A DNA stretch of 64,000 nt from Alphaproteobacteria bacterium (GCA_016125165.1 WGMH01000003.1:496001-560000); one strand, 5' to 3'; shown: positions 52,066 through 61,694, numbered from the stretch's first letter. Notes: generated by a model not told the origin, from the letters alone. Program-made: numbers and translations.

Positions 52066-53715
52066 ATGCCAGAGACAAGTGAATCCGACGCGAGATCGCA
52101 GATGGATAGTATCGTTGCTGAAGTCAGCAGAGTGATCGCCAGAAATGACACCGAACGCGCGTTCCAGCTCGCCGACGAGGCAATACGCGATGGCCTTGTT
52201 CATCCCATTCTGTTCAATGCCAGGGCGATCGGATATCGCGCTCAGGAAAGGCATCCGCAGGCATTGCAGGATTTCAGACGCGCCCTGACATTCATGCCAA
52301 ATAACCCTGTGCTTCTGAATGCCATTGGTTTGACTTTGACCAAAATGAACCGGGCAATCGAAGGCATATCCGCTTTCGATGCTGCGATTGCGATTGATCC
52401 GAACAATGCAACGACCCATTCCAGAAAAGGGTGGGCTCTCGTGGCTGCAGGACGTCCGGATGAAGCTGTTCCCAGTTATGAGCGGGCCATATCTCTTCAA
52501 CCCAATCACGCAGACGCCCTCGCCGGGCTGGCTTCCATCGCTGCTCGCAAGAGCCAGCGAGACGAAGCCCGGAATTATGCTCAGCGCGCGCTCGCCATCG
52601 ATCCCACCAATGCCACAGCAATCGTGGCGCTGGCCATGATCGACATCAGTGCGGGACAGTATGAGGATGCGGAAAGACGACTGCGCCAACTGCTGGACAG
52701 TGACAAGGCCGACGCGCATGCACGAGGCGTGGCATTGGGATTTCTTGGCGACGCACTCGATGGCCAGGAGAAATTTCACGAGGCATTCAAGGCATATGAA
52801 CACCGAAATCTGGAGTTTCGTCGAATTCATGAGCCTAGGTTTGAAGGTGAACGCCGCGCGGTCGCGTTCATAACCGAGCTTGACAACAATCTGAAAAATT
52901 CCGACGCCGCAACATGGGCAGCGCGCGATTTCGCGCCAGCTTCAATGCTTTTCCCGCGCGAGCACGTGTTCCTGCTGGGTTTCATTCGATCCGGAACGAC
53001 CCTTCTGGAACAGGTCCTAGCAACCCATCCAGACGTTGTTCACCTTGAAGAGCGGGAAACGTTCCCCGATCTTGTTCCGCGTTTCCTGACAAACAGGGAT
53101 GAATTAGAGAAACTTGCCAATCTTCGCGGTTCCGACTTGGCGCAAGCGCGAGATTTGTACTGGGCCCGTGTAAACAGCTTCGATGTCGATTACAAAGGCA
53201 AAGTCTTTATCGACAAGCAACCTCTGAACACGTTTAACTTGCCGTTGATCGCCAAACTGTTTCCCGACGCGAAAATTCTGTTTGCGGTGCGTGATCCTCG
53301 CGATGTGGTGTTCAGTGCGTACCGGCGTCATTTCGAGGTCAATCCAACCACGTTCGAATTTCTCCAGTTGGAGGATGCCGGCCGATTCTATGATGTGGTC
53401 ATGCGCCTTGCTGATACATGCCGGGAGAAGCTACCGCTCGATTTGCATGAGCATAGATATGAAGAAATGGTCGCCGACTTTGACGAAACCGTCCGCAAAG
53501 TCTGCAATTTCCTGCGTATTGAATGGACAGATTCCATGCGCGATTTTGGAAGGAAAGCCCAGGAGCGCGAAATCCGCTCGCCAAGCGCAGGCCAGGTGCG
53601 CCGAGGTCTCTATGGAGATGGCATCGGCCAATGGCGTAAGTACAAGTCGGAACTGGCCCCGCTACTCCCCATCCTGGCTCACTGGGTCAATCGCTTCGGT
53701 TATTCCTTAGACTGA
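52066..53715 (+). CDS. TPR-repeat sulfotransferase family protein, copy 2
   Basis: 549 residues from the ATG at 52066; a TTG at 52033 would add 11. It has the same layout as copy 1: TPR half (NAIGLTLTKMNRAIEGISAF, GWALVAAGRPDEAVPSYERA), the 5'-PSB loop FLLGFIRSGTTLLEQVL near residue 300 (Ile in place of Pro), and the 3'-phosphate segment ILFAVRDPRDVVFSAYRRHF. Alignment over the whole length makes it a tandem duplicate of copy 1. It ends one base before the convergent sppA stop. The acceptor is unknown. Confidence 0.88.
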   Translation: MPETSESDARSQMDSIVAEVSRVIARNDTERAFQLADEAIRDGLVHPILFNARAIGYRAQERHPQALQDFRRALTFMPNNPVLLNAIGLTLTKMNRAIEGISAFDAAIAIDPNNATTHSRKGWALVAAGRPDEAVPSYERAISLQPNHADALAGLASIAARKSQRDEARNYAQRALAIDPTNATAIVALAMIDISAGQYEDAERRLRQLLDSDKADAHARGVALGFLGDALDGQEKFHEAFKAYEHRNLEFRRIHEPRFEGERRAVAFITELDNNLKNSDAATWAARDFAPASMLFPREHVFLLGFIRSGTTLLEQVLATHPDVVHLEERETFPDLVPRFLTNRDELEKLANLRGSDLAQARDLYWARVNSFDVDYKGKVFIDKQPLNTFNLPLIAKLFPDAKILFAVRDPRDVVFSAYRRHFEVNPTTFEFLQLEDAGRFYDVVMRLADTCREKLPLDLHEHRYEEMVADFDETVRKVCNFLRIEWTDSMRDFGRKAQEREIRSPSAGQVRRGLYGDGIGQWRKYKSELAPLLPILAHWVNRFGYSLD

Positions 53716-55497
53716 TTAATTGACCGGCAACCCGGTGGCGCGGAGTTCTACGCGGCCACGCGGGGTTTCGGAGACAGCCTCGCTCAGCGCGCGGCCAATG
53801 GGCGAATTGGCGAGCGTTTCCATGGTTTGCAAGGCCTGTGCGCCGGCGGCTGTATCGCCAAACATGCGATCAAGATTTTCGAAGAAGCCACGATGGCGCG
53901 GATACTGCACGAATGTGACATGCGCCCCTGCGTCGAGTTTTGCCGCCTTTTTGGCCGCATCGACTGCCGTCCAGAAGCCCCCAAGGTCATCAACAAGACC
54001 GCGGCTCTTTGCATCCGCGCCGCTCCAGACGCGGCCTTTGGCAATCTCGCGCACCTTTTCGATCGGCAGCCTCCGGCCCGCGGCAACCTTTTGGGTGAAG
54101 TCCGCATAGATGACATCGGCCTGATGGTTGAGGTTCTGCCACTGCTCTTCCGTGAAGGGCGTGAAGGTGGAGTTGAAGAGCGCATTCTTGCCGATGCCAA
54201 GTTCATCGGTGCCGATGCCGAGCTTTTCGAGCGATTTTCCAAACGACACCTTGCCGGTGAGCACTCCGATGGAGCCTGTGATGGTGCCCGGCTGCGCAAT
54301 GATACGATCTGCTGAAGCGGATATGTAATAGCCGCCGGAAGCTGCCAAGGTGCCCATGCTGACAATTACAGGCTTCCCGGCCGACTGCGCTTCCTTGAGC
54401 GCGTGCAGGATCTGGTCAGAGGCCGTAACCGACCCGCCCGGCGAATCCACCCGCAACAGAATTGCCTTGATGCGCTTGTCATCCGTTGCCTGCCGAATGG
54501 CGTCCGCAAAATCATCGCCCGCGATCACGGTATTGCTGGCGAACAGACCATCGCCGCCCGCCGTGCCATCCACAATTTCACCGGAAGCCTCGATGAGCGC
54601 AATCTTCTGGCCATCGCCATAGCGGCTCTCGTCTTCCGTTGCCTCGATATATTCGCGCATGGGAACGGATTCAGCGTCGTTGCCTTTTTCGCGCGCGCTG
54701 CGCTCGGCCTGATCGTCGTAGCCTAGAACATCGATCAAACCGGCGCTCTTGGCATCGGCGGCAAATTGCGGACTCTTGTCCAATGCCGCCAGGACCTTTG
54801 CGGGATCGAGCTTGCGTGCCGCCGCAGTGGCCGTGGATGCGCTGTCATACCAGGACTGCAGGAGCGCGGTCATCTGCTCGCGATCTGCCGGCGTGTAGCC
54901 CTTTTCCATGTAGGTGTCGGCAGCGGACTTATAATCCGCGCGCTTGGCGATTTGCGGCACAGCGTCGATCTTGTCGAACAAGCCACGGAAGAAAATGGAG
55001 CCGGCAGCCGCACCGGACGCGCTGAAAACCGCCTTCGGTTGCATCCAGATTTCATTCGCGGGTGTCGCCACGAGGTAGTCACCCAGGCCCGTGGAAAAGA
55101 ATCCCTGAGAATAGGCGATGACGAATTTTCCGGTTGCGCGGAACCGTTTGAGCGCTTCAGCCAGTTCTTCGGCCTGAGGCACGGGCATCTCCGCGCCGCC
55201 AACCTTCATGAACACGCCCTTTACCCGGGAGTCACGACCCGCGCGATCCAGCGCCAGAACGGTATCGACAACCGTGAGCGGCTTCTTTCCAAGGGCAAAC
55301 GCCGGCGCTGCAAAGGAATCGGGCAGGCTGTTCCGCAGATCAAGCGTGAGGACCATGTTGGACGGCAAACCATCGCCGCGCACGACGCCAATGATCGCAA
55401 AAACGGCGGCAATCATCACAAGCAAGACGACGAATTTGGCGACGCTGTTCAATACGCCCAAGGATATGCCACGCGCCCAACGCAAAAAGCCAATCAT
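53716..55497 (-). CDS. sppA: signal peptide peptidase SppA, 67K type (protease IV)
   Basis: 593 residues with an N-terminal membrane helix (VLNSVAKFVVLLVMIAAVFAII) and two tandem S49 domains. The catalytic Lys is in the first half (RADYKSAADTYM) and the nucleophilic Ser in the second (GTLAASGGYYISASADRI), as in the E. coli enzyme. It degrades cleaved signal peptides in the inner membrane. I chose the ATG at 55497, which gives the usual membrane start; a longer ATG at 55539 is open. Active form is a homotetramer. Confidence 0.92.
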   Translation of the reverse strand: MIGFLRWARGISLGVLNSVAKFVVLLVMIAAVFAIIGVVRGDGLPSNMVLTLDLRNSLPDSFAAPAFALGKKPLTVVDTVLALDRAGRDSRVKGVFMKVGGAEMPVPQAEELAEALKRFRATGKFVIAYSQGFFSTGLGDYLVATPANEIWMQPKAVFSASGAAAGSIFFRGLFDKIDAVPQIAKRADYKSAADTYMEKGYTPADREQMTALLQSWYDSASTATAAARKLDPAKVLAALDKSPQFAADAKSAGLIDVLGYDDQAERSAREKGNDAESVPMREYIEATEDESRYGDGQKIALIEASGEIVDGTAGGDGLFASNTVIAGDDFADAIRQATDDKRIKAILLRVDSPGGSVTASDQILHALKEAQSAGKPVIVSMGTLAASGGYYISASADRIIAQPGTITGSIGVLTGKVSFGKSLEKLGIGTDELGIGKNALFNSTFTPFTEEQWQNLNHQADVIYADFTQKVAAGRRLPIEKVREIAKGRVWSGADAKSRGLVDDLGGFWTAVDAAKKAAKLDAGAHVTFVQYPRHRGFFENLDRMFGDTAAGAQALQTMETLANSPIGRALSEAVSETPRGRVELRATGLPVN

Positions 55498-55698
55498 CCG
55501 CTGCACCTGTCTGTCTGCTGCCGCCAACGCAATCATCATATATGGGAACGGGATTAAGGAACGACAATTGCGTTGGCAAAATTATCTCTTCCGCATAACA
55601 TATTGATATTATTATACTTTCTCACGCCACCGGCCTGCGCTTGCGAGCCGCTGGAAGGCTGAGACAATGCCCCTGAAACATTACCGCCCGAGAACTCC
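55498..55698. other. intergenic region between divergent sppA and enoyl-CoA hydratase
   Basis: A 201-base gap with an AT-rich patch at ~55595-55622 (CATAACATATTGATATTATT), which would make a plausible promoter for either gene. No unambiguous -35/-10 pair and no ORF with its own ribosome-binding site. Confidence 0.45.
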
Positions 55699-56502
55699 AT
55701 GACACTTCCCGCCCCGGCCGATTTCATCTGCGTGCTTTATGACGTTCGGGACCATGTCGCGACCATAACCCTCAATCGTCCAGAACGACGCAATGCGCTC
55801 AATCCAAGGGCCTATGCGGAAATCGAAAGCGCATTCCGCGCGGCGTCACAAGATGGTGACGTGCGCTGCGTGATTGTGACCGGCGCTGACCCGGCATTTT
55901 GTTCAGGCGAAGACGTAAAGGAGATGATGACGGGCGAGGCGCGCGCCGAACGGCCCGTGGTCGTGCGCCATCAGGCGACGCCTGCCGCCATGGCGGCGCT
56001 TGATTGCGAAAAGCCCGTGATTGCCGCGGTGAACGGTTCGGCTGTCGGCTGGGGCATGGAATTGGCGTTGTTTGCCGATATCCGCATCGCATCCGAACAG
56101 GCGAAATTTGCCGAACTGTTCATCAAGCGCGGATTGATCGCGGATGTGGGCGGCATGTTGCGGCTTCCGGCGATTGTAGGTCCGGCGAAAGCGGCGGAGC
56201 TGCTGTTTACGGGTGATGCAATCGATGCAGATGAGGCCCTTCGCATCGGCCTTGTGTCCTATGTCGTGCCGCACGCTGAACTTATGACGCGCGCAAACGA
56301 GATCGCAGCGCGCATTGCGGCCAATCCGCCGCTGGCATTGCGCTATATGAAGGAGGGCCTGCGGCGCACATCCTATGGCGATCCGCGTGCGGTGGGCGCC
56401 TGGGCCATCGAGACGATCTACCGCCTGTTCCAGACGGAAGATCATCGCGAAGGCGTCAGGAGCTTTCTTGAAAAGCGCGCGCCCGAGTTCAAGGGACGCT
56501 GA
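55699..56502 (+). CDS. enoyl-CoA hydratase/isomerase family protein
   Basis: 267 residues of the crotonase fold. VATITLNRPERRNALNPRAY at the start, oxyanion strand GADPAFCSGEDVKEM (CoA-binding) and the second oxyanion helix AVNGSAVGWGMELALFADI near residue 110, then ELFIKRGLIADVGGML carrying the position of one catalytic Glu/Asp. The chemistry (hydratase, isomerase or other) cannot be distinguished. It works on acyl-CoA intermediates, fitting the acyl-CoA dehydrogenase at 13562. Convergent with the serine hydrolase gene, three bases apart. Confidence 0.9.
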   Translation: MTLPAPADFICVLYDVRDHVATITLNRPERRNALNPRAYAEIESAFRAASQDGDVRCVIVTGADPAFCSGEDVKEMMTGEARAERPVVVRHQATPAAMAALDCEKPVIAAVNGSAVGWGMELALFADIRIASEQAKFAELFIKRGLIADVGGMLRLPAIVGPAKAAELLFTGDAIDADEALRIGLVSYVVPHAELMTRANEIAARIAANPPLALRYMKEGLRRTSYGDPRAVGAWAIETIYRLFQTEDHREGVRSFLEKRAPEFKGR

Positions 56503-56505
56503 GGC

Positions 56506-58461
56506 TCAATAGTTAAGCGTCAGGTTGAACATCCGGAATGCGAAGCCGAAATACATCACACCGATGCAGGCCACGAGGATCGCCACATCGGTGAGCTTTG
56601 TCCACCACGGCCGCGCAGGATCGCCGAACGCCTCCCGCACGTTCAGCAGCGGGAAAATGGTGCCGACGAGACCGATGACACCCAGAACCTGGAACACGCG
56701 CCACACCGGATCATAGGCATTGGTGAAGATCGCCAGACTGTTGCCGCCCAGCGCCAGCGTGCAAGCCCAACCACCAAGGAACGCCACATCGATCAGCGCA
56801 ACGAGGCGCGTGAGGCGGTAGAGCATCGCCGCGCGGCCCGACAGCGGGAACGGGCTCGCGTAGCGCCAGCGCAACAACGCCTTGATCGGCCAGAACAGAA
56901 CTGTGAGCGCGAGCATGGCGAGCGAGAAGAGAAGCAGCGGGAGCTGCCACGTCGGCGACTGCCAGAACGTGGCCGGTGAAATGACCATGATCGGTGGATA
57001 GAGATCGGTATCGATGCGCGTGACGGCGCCATCCTTTTCAGTCACCACAAGCGTGGCTGTGCCATTCACCTCACGCCATTTTCCGGGCGCGACTTCCCGC
57101 CATTTGCGCGGCTCGCGCGCGAGATTGTTGAGCAAATCGGTCTGAATGGTCCCGTCGTCGTTGGCCGTCACCTCAACCGCGCCCAATGCGATGCCGGCAC
57201 GCAGGAAGTTCGATTCCGAACGGCGGCTGGCAACGTAGTGCCCCGCGACTCTGGCGGCATCGGTCTTCGCGGTCTTGAGCGTGGGTTCCTTGCCGAGCGG
57301 AGCTGCAGGGAAATAACGGTTCATGAATGCTTCGAACAGCGGCGCGCGCGGGCCAGTACCCGGTTTGCCGGCGCTGTTCTGCGAATAGTAGAGGCCGACA
57401 TTCTGACCGAGGATCAAATGCAGGTCGCTATGGAAAGCCTGCGTATCGCCGGCATGGCCGACGATCGTGTAGCCGTTGATGTCCTCATGATAGAAGCCAA
57501 GGCCCATGGCAGGCAGGCTCGGCACCGGGCGATAGATATCGCTGTGCATGAGCCTTGCGGTTTCGGGCTTCAATATCTGCGCGCCACCAAAGGTACCATC
57601 GTTCAGATGCGCAATCATGAACTTCGAGATATCGGCTCCGGTCGTTGAGAGTGCGCCAGCCGGGCTCATATCGACGAGTTCGAAATCAATCTCCTTTCCC
57701 GACGCCGTGTCATAGCCCTTGGACATATCGCTTGCGAGCGCCTTGGGCAGCGGCTGCTCGAAGCTGGAATGCATCATGCCGAGCGGCTTGAAGATGTGGT
57801 TGGCGACATATTGTTCAAACGGCTCGCCAGAGACACGCTGGACGATGTAGCCGGTGAGCGCCGCGCCGTAGTTTGAATAGGCGGAGACTTCACCGGGCGG
57901 AAAAATGCGTTCGGGAACCCACGCCTTCAGCACATCGCCGAGCGGGCGGCGCTTCTTGGCATCGAGCGTAATGAGATTCTTGAGCGTTTCTTCGAAGCCG
58001 GGCGTATGCGTCATCAGATTGCGAAGCGTGATCGGTTTGCCGAAGGCCTCGGGAATTTTGAAATCGAGATATGTGTTCACGTCCTTGTCGAGATCGAGCT
58101 TGCCCTGCTCGACCAGCTGCATGGCCGCCGTCCACGTGAAGAGCTTCGAGATGGAGCCCGGACGGAAAAGCGTCGTGGCCGGATCGATTGCCCTGCGCGA
58201 CTTCACATCGGCAACGCCATAACCCTTGGCGAAAAGCACTTGCCCGTCCTTGACCACCACCACTTCGGCGCCCGCGATATTGGCGCGGCCGACGGCATAA
58301 GGCATGAAGCCATCCATGAAGGCGCTAAGGTCTTCAGCGGTGAGCGCCTGGCCTGCTGGCGGCTGTTGGGCCGATGGCGGCGCTGTGGTTTCCGCCAAGG
58401 CGGGCGTTGCCGCCCAAATCCCAGCAACCATCGCCAAACCGGCGATTCCGATAACCCTCAT
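56506..58461 (-). CDS. secreted serine hydrolase with membrane-spanning C-terminus
   Basis: 651 residues. Signal peptide (MRVIGIAGLAMVAGIWAATP, cleaved near ALA-ETT), then a class C beta-lactamase-like domain to about residue 400: nucleophile FRPGSISKLFTWTAAMQLVE (S-x2-K), SAYSNYGAALTGYIV (Y-x-N), and VGHAGDTQAFHSD in the third-motif region. A linker domain is followed by about five hydrophobic segments in the last ~170 residues (LPLLLFSLAMLALTVLFWPI, VFQVLGVIGLVGTIFPLL). A periplasmic esterase/peptidase fixed to the membrane is likely. The substrate is unknown. Confidence 0.87.
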   Translation of the reverse strand: MRVIGIAGLAMVAGIWAATPALAETTAPPSAQQPPAGQALTAEDLSAFMDGFMPYAVGRANIAGAEVVVVKDGQVLFAKGYGVADVKSRRAIDPATTLFRPGSISKLFTWTAAMQLVEQGKLDLDKDVNTYLDFKIPEAFGKPITLRNLMTHTPGFEETLKNLITLDAKKRRPLGDVLKAWVPERIFPPGEVSAYSNYGAALTGYIVQRVSGEPFEQYVANHIFKPLGMMHSSFEQPLPKALASDMSKGYDTASGKEIDFELVDMSPAGALSTTGADISKFMIAHLNDGTFGGAQILKPETARLMHSDIYRPVPSLPAMGLGFYHEDINGYTIVGHAGDTQAFHSDLHLILGQNVGLYYSQNSAGKPGTGPRAPLFEAFMNRYFPAAPLGKEPTLKTAKTDAARVAGHYVASRRSESNFLRAGIALGAVEVTANDDGTIQTDLLNNLAREPRKWREVAPGKWREVNGTATLVVTEKDGAVTRIDTDLYPPIMVISPATFWQSPTWQLPLLLFSLAMLALTVLFWPIKALLRWRYASPFPLSGRAAMLYRLTRLVALIDVAFLGGWACTLALGGNSLAIFTNAYDPVWRVFQVLGVIGLVGTIFPLLNVREAFGDPARPWWTKLTDVAILVACIGVMYFGFAFRMFNLTLNY

Positions 58462-58598
58462 GCGCCCCTCCCATGGACCTTATGGCTCCCATGTAAGAGG
58501 CGCTATTGGACCGCACAACCCAAGCCGGAACCGATGGCCGGGCCCCTGTGGTGAGAAGGCAACGGGGCCTTATACTTAGGCAGACATGAGGGGGCGGA

Positions 58599-59366
58599 AT
58601 GACAGACTTCTTCAATTCGCATGGATTTTCCATTGCTTACGACGATGTGGGCCCGCACGAAAAGCGGCCCATGGTGCTCTTGCACGGCTTCGCCTCAAAC
58701 CGGACGGAGAATTGGCGCCGCGTAGGCTGGTACGGCGCCTTTGAGCGTCAGGGGCTTCGCTGCATCGCCATGGACTGGCGCGGCCACGGGGAGAGCGCCA
58801 AACCGCACGAACCAGAGGCCTATGGGCGCGAGGCTCTGCTGGATGACCTGTTCGGCCTGCTCGATCATCTGGACCTCGATAGTGTCAATCTGATGGGCTA
58901 TTCGATGGGGGCGCGATTGGCGCTGGCGGCCGTACTGACGCAGCCACAGCGCTTCAAAAATCTCATCATTGGCGGTGTGGGCGCGCGACTGTTCGAGCCA
59001 TCACCATCTGGCAATCCGCTGGCTGAGGCCATGGAATGCGAAGATCCATCGACGCTAAGCGAGCCGCTGCTCAAAGGATTCCGGCAGTTTGCCGACGCGC
59101 AGGGCGATGACCGGCTGGCTTTGGCGGCGTGCGCGCGCGGACGTGGTGGCGAAGAATTCACCCGCGAAGCACTGGCCACGATACGTTCAGCGGTGCTGGT
59201 AATCGCGGGAACACGCGACGAACTAGCTGGCAATGCACAGGTACTCGCGGACGTTTTCATGGATGGCCGTGCCGTCACGCTGCCCGGCTGCGATCACTTC
59301 TCCGCAATTCCCCATGCACTCTACAAATCCACGGTCTTCGATTTTCTGGACGGTACACTGCCATGA
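58599..59366 (+). CDS. alpha/beta fold hydrolase
   Basis: 255 residues. Oxyanion segment VLLHGFASNRTENWR, nucleophile LMGYSMGARLALAA (GYSMG), and the terminal LPGCDHFSAIPHALY with the catalytic His. MDWRGHGESAKP after strand 4 is standard for this family. A strong GAGGGGGCGGA site precedes the ATG. It is cytosolic (no signal). It is coupled to the next gene by ATGA (59363-59366), so it is probably made with the secreted PI-PLC-like protein. Substrate is unknown. Confidence 0.88.
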   Translation: MTDFFNSHGFSIAYDDVGPHEKRPMVLLHGFASNRTENWRRVGWYGAFERQGLRCIAMDWRGHGESAKPHEPEAYGREALLDDLFGLLDHLDLDSVNLMGYSMGARLALAAVLTQPQRFKNLIIGGVGARLFEPSPSGNPLAEAMECEDPSTLSEPLLKGFRQFADAQGDDRLALAACARGRGGEEFTREALATIRSAVLVIAGTRDELAGNAQVLADVFMDGRAVTLPGCDHFSAIPHALYKSTVFDFLDGTLP

Positions 59367-60487
59367 AACTGTTCGCGTTAATTGCAGCCTCCATGCTCCT
59401 GGCAATACCTTCCGTGCAAGCGTGCAACCTGCATGCTACCGATGCCAAAGCCAGCGGATGCCCACAAAAATGGATGAACGCCAATTTGCGGTTGAATGAC
59501 ATTCTGACCGTGGGCACGCACAACAGCTACAAGCAGGCGATCCCACCCGCTCTGCTGGCGAAAATCGCATCGCAATCTCCACAGATCGCCGCCGGGCTGG
59601 ACTACAGTCATCCTCCGCTGAACGAAGAACTGGATGACGGCGCCCGCAATCTGGAGCTTGACGTCGTTTACGACCCCGAGGGTGGCCGCTATGCGGCCCC
59701 TGCCGGCATTCCTCCGAATGCTGGCGCGCTGCCGGCCGATTTTACCGCGACGATGGCCAAACCCGGTTTCAAGGTTCTGCATGTGCCCGATATCGATGTG
59801 CGATCAAGCTGCCTGACGCTGACACAATGTCTAACGATCATCCGCCACTGGTCGCGCGCGCATCCACATCACATTCCCATGCTTATCACAATGAATGCGA
59901 AGGACGATCCATCGCAGGTGCCCGGCGGTGTACAGACGTTGAAATTCGACGCCGCAGCGTACAACGCACTTGATGCGGAAATTGCATCGGTTTTCCCGGA
60001 GAGCGCGATGATCCGCCCCCGCGATGTGATTGGCAAGGACGGCTCGCTTCACTGGCCGACGTTGGGAACGGCGCGCGGAAAAGTTCTGTTCGCTCTGGAT
60101 GAACCGCCAGAGAAGGTCATCGCTTACGAAAGTGCGCGCGGTGGCAAACGCATGATGTTCATCAATGCGCCAGATCCCGAGGCAGAAGGCGCGGCATATG
60201 TGACATTGAACGAGGTTCCCGCCGATCTGGCGCGCATAAAAGATGCCGTTGCCGCAGGCTTGATCGTGCGGACGCGCGCAGATGCCGACACGGTGGAAGC
60301 GCGTCGAAACGATCCGAGCCGCCGCGACGCCGCGTTTGCTTCGGGCGCGCAATATGTTTCGACGGATTATCGCCACCCGGATGTGCGCTTCGGGCCCTAT
60401 GAGGCGCGGCTGCCTGATGGAGCGGTCGCTGTGTGCAATCCGCTTCGGACAGGCGATCAATGCCGCGGTATTGCTATCGATCCGTGA
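59363..60487 (+). CDS. secreted calcium-dependent PI-PLC-like phosphodiesterase
   Basis: 374 residues. Signal peptide (MKLFALIAASMLLAIPSVQA), then a TIM-barrel phosphodiesterase domain: LTVGTHNSYKQAIPP with the first catalytic His near residue 53, ARNLELDVVYDPEGGRY (metal-binding Glu/Asp), and VLHVPDIDVRSSCLT with a second His. The layout matches the Ca2+-dependent phosphoinositide-specific phospholipase C family (Pfam PLC-C1-type, as I recall it). It should cleave a phosphodiester, perhaps a lipid head group, in the periplasm or outside. Six Cys could form disulfides. Coupled to the hydrolase gene. Confidence 0.8.
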   Translation: MKLFALIAASMLLAIPSVQACNLHATDAKASGCPQKWMNANLRLNDILTVGTHNSYKQAIPPALLAKIASQSPQIAAGLDYSHPPLNEELDDGARNLELDVVYDPEGGRYAAPAGIPPNAGALPADFTATMAKPGFKVLHVPDIDVRSSCLTLTQCLTIIRHWSRAHPHHIPMLITMNAKDDPSQVPGGVQTLKFDAAAYNALDAEIASVFPESAMIRPRDVIGKDGSLHWPTLGTARGKVLFALDEPPEKVIAYESARGGKRMMFINAPDPEAEGAAYVTLNEVPADLARIKDAVAAGLIVRTRADADTVEARRNDPSRRDAAFASGAQYVSTDYRHPDVRFGPYEARLPDGAVAVCNPLRTGDQCRGIAIDP

Positions 60488-60521
60488 AAAAAAGAGCCGC
60501 GGGCCCCTGGGGACCCGCGGC
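60486..60521 (-). terminator. intrinsic terminator for the diiron oxygenase gene
   Basis: Read on -, the 8-bp arm GCCGCGGG (60521-60514) and its partner CCCGCGGC (60503-60496) are perfectly complementary; the intervening bases can extend the stem. A run of T (complement of the A-run at 60487-60493) follows. It lies 20 bases after the stop of the - strand gene and may also stop + strand transcripts from the PI-PLC gene. Confidence 0.8.
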
Positions 60522-60541
60522 AGTGCGAGGGAATTAAATCG

Positions 60542-61648
60542 CTACTCGGCAGCCTGCATTTGCGGCGCGCCACCTTCCATGGCGTGCAGCACACGCTGGT
60601 CTTCAAAGATCGGGATGCCCGCTTCTTCGTATTTCGTGCGCACGCGCGGCGTGATGAGGCCGACGCGCGCAATCGCGGGAAGCATCAGATCTTTCAGGGA
60701 GTGAATCTGGCCCGGCGGCAGTTCCTGCATGATGCCCATATCGGCAGCTTCCTGAAGGCCCTTGAAGAAGTCATCCGCGTCGATCTCGGAATTCGCGAGT
60801 ACTTCCATGAAACCCGGATCCAGACGGCTTGCCAGTCCCTGCGAGTCGCCAACGCTCGTGCCTTGTACGATGATGTTGATGGCGTTGAACGCAAAGTCCG
60901 CCAGATCCTCGCGCGAGGCTTCGTCGAGCTTGGCAATGACCGGACCGAGATAGGCATGGCCGAAGGAAACATGCCGAGACTCATCGCGCATCACGTTGAA
61001 GGTGATTCCCTTCAGTAGCGGGCAAACAGTGGTCTGGTACATGTTGTTGAAGGCACCCAGCGCGAGGCCTTCCACCACCATGTTCATGCCGATCATGACC
61101 TTTTCATAGCGGTCTGATTTCAACGTGGCGTCGATCAGCGCTTTCAGCCACGGCGACATGGGATAGACCATGGCGATCTTGTCGCAATATTTCGCATAGA
61201 CCTCGACGTGGCGGGCTTCGTCCATCGTCTGGGTTGCGGCGTAGAGCTTCGCCGTTGAATCCGGTACCGAATGTGTAACACAGGCAGCCGTCATCAATGC
61301 GCCCTGTTCGCCATGCAGGAATTGCGACAGCAACTGAGCAGTCGAATGCGCGGTAAACGTTTCCTGCTGGGTTTTGGACAATTTCTTGAAGAACGGCATC
61401 TGGTGATAGAGCGAGGAGCGATCCGCAATCAGCGGATTGGAGGGATCGACCTCCGTCTTCCAGTCCAGAAGTTGCTCCGCATCCCACTGGTTCTGCTTCG
61501 CGCGGCGGTACAGGTCTTCCACCTTGTCCTTGCCCAACGCGTAGTCAAAGGTCCAAGCGATCTCCATCGGGTTGCGATAGACATCGTCGGGCGTCATCGA
61601 GACTTTCCAGTTGCCCTTCTGAACGATTTTCGGTGCTGCGGCTGCCAT
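60542..61648 (-). CDS. ferritin-like diiron oxygenase (R2/AurF-like)
   Basis: 368 residues, almost all helical. Diiron ligands appear as two ExxH sites, TMDEARHVEVYAKYCDK near residue 145 and VMRDESRHVSFGHAY near 228, plus single Glu residues in LHGEQGALMTAACV and MVVEGLALGAFN. This is the four-helix arrangement of R2-like oxidases, of which AurF-like N-oxygenases are one branch. The reaction here is unknown. A [2Fe-2S] ferredoxin gene lies 122 bases upstream in the same direction and could supply electrons. Confidence 0.85.
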   Translation of the reverse strand: MAAAAPKIVQKGNWKVSMTPDDVYRNPMEIAWTFDYALGKDKVEDLYRRAKQNQWDAEQLLDWKTEVDPSNPLIADRSSLYHQMPFFKKLSKTQQETFTAHSTAQLLSQFLHGEQGALMTAACVTHSVPDSTAKLYAATQTMDEARHVEVYAKYCDKIAMVYPMSPWLKALIDATLKSDRYEKVMIGMNMVVEGLALGAFNNMYQTTVCPLLKGITFNVMRDESRHVSFGHAYLGPVIAKLDEASREDLADFAFNAINIIVQGTSVGDSQGLASRLDPGFMEVLANSEIDADDFFKGLQEAADMGIMQELPPGQIHSLKDLMLPAIARVGLITPRVRTKYEEAGIPIFEDQRVLHAMEGGAPQMQAAE

Positions 61649-61694
61649 GGCGTGATCCTCCCACTGCGGTTTGCCGTATTCGGCGATCAGAACG

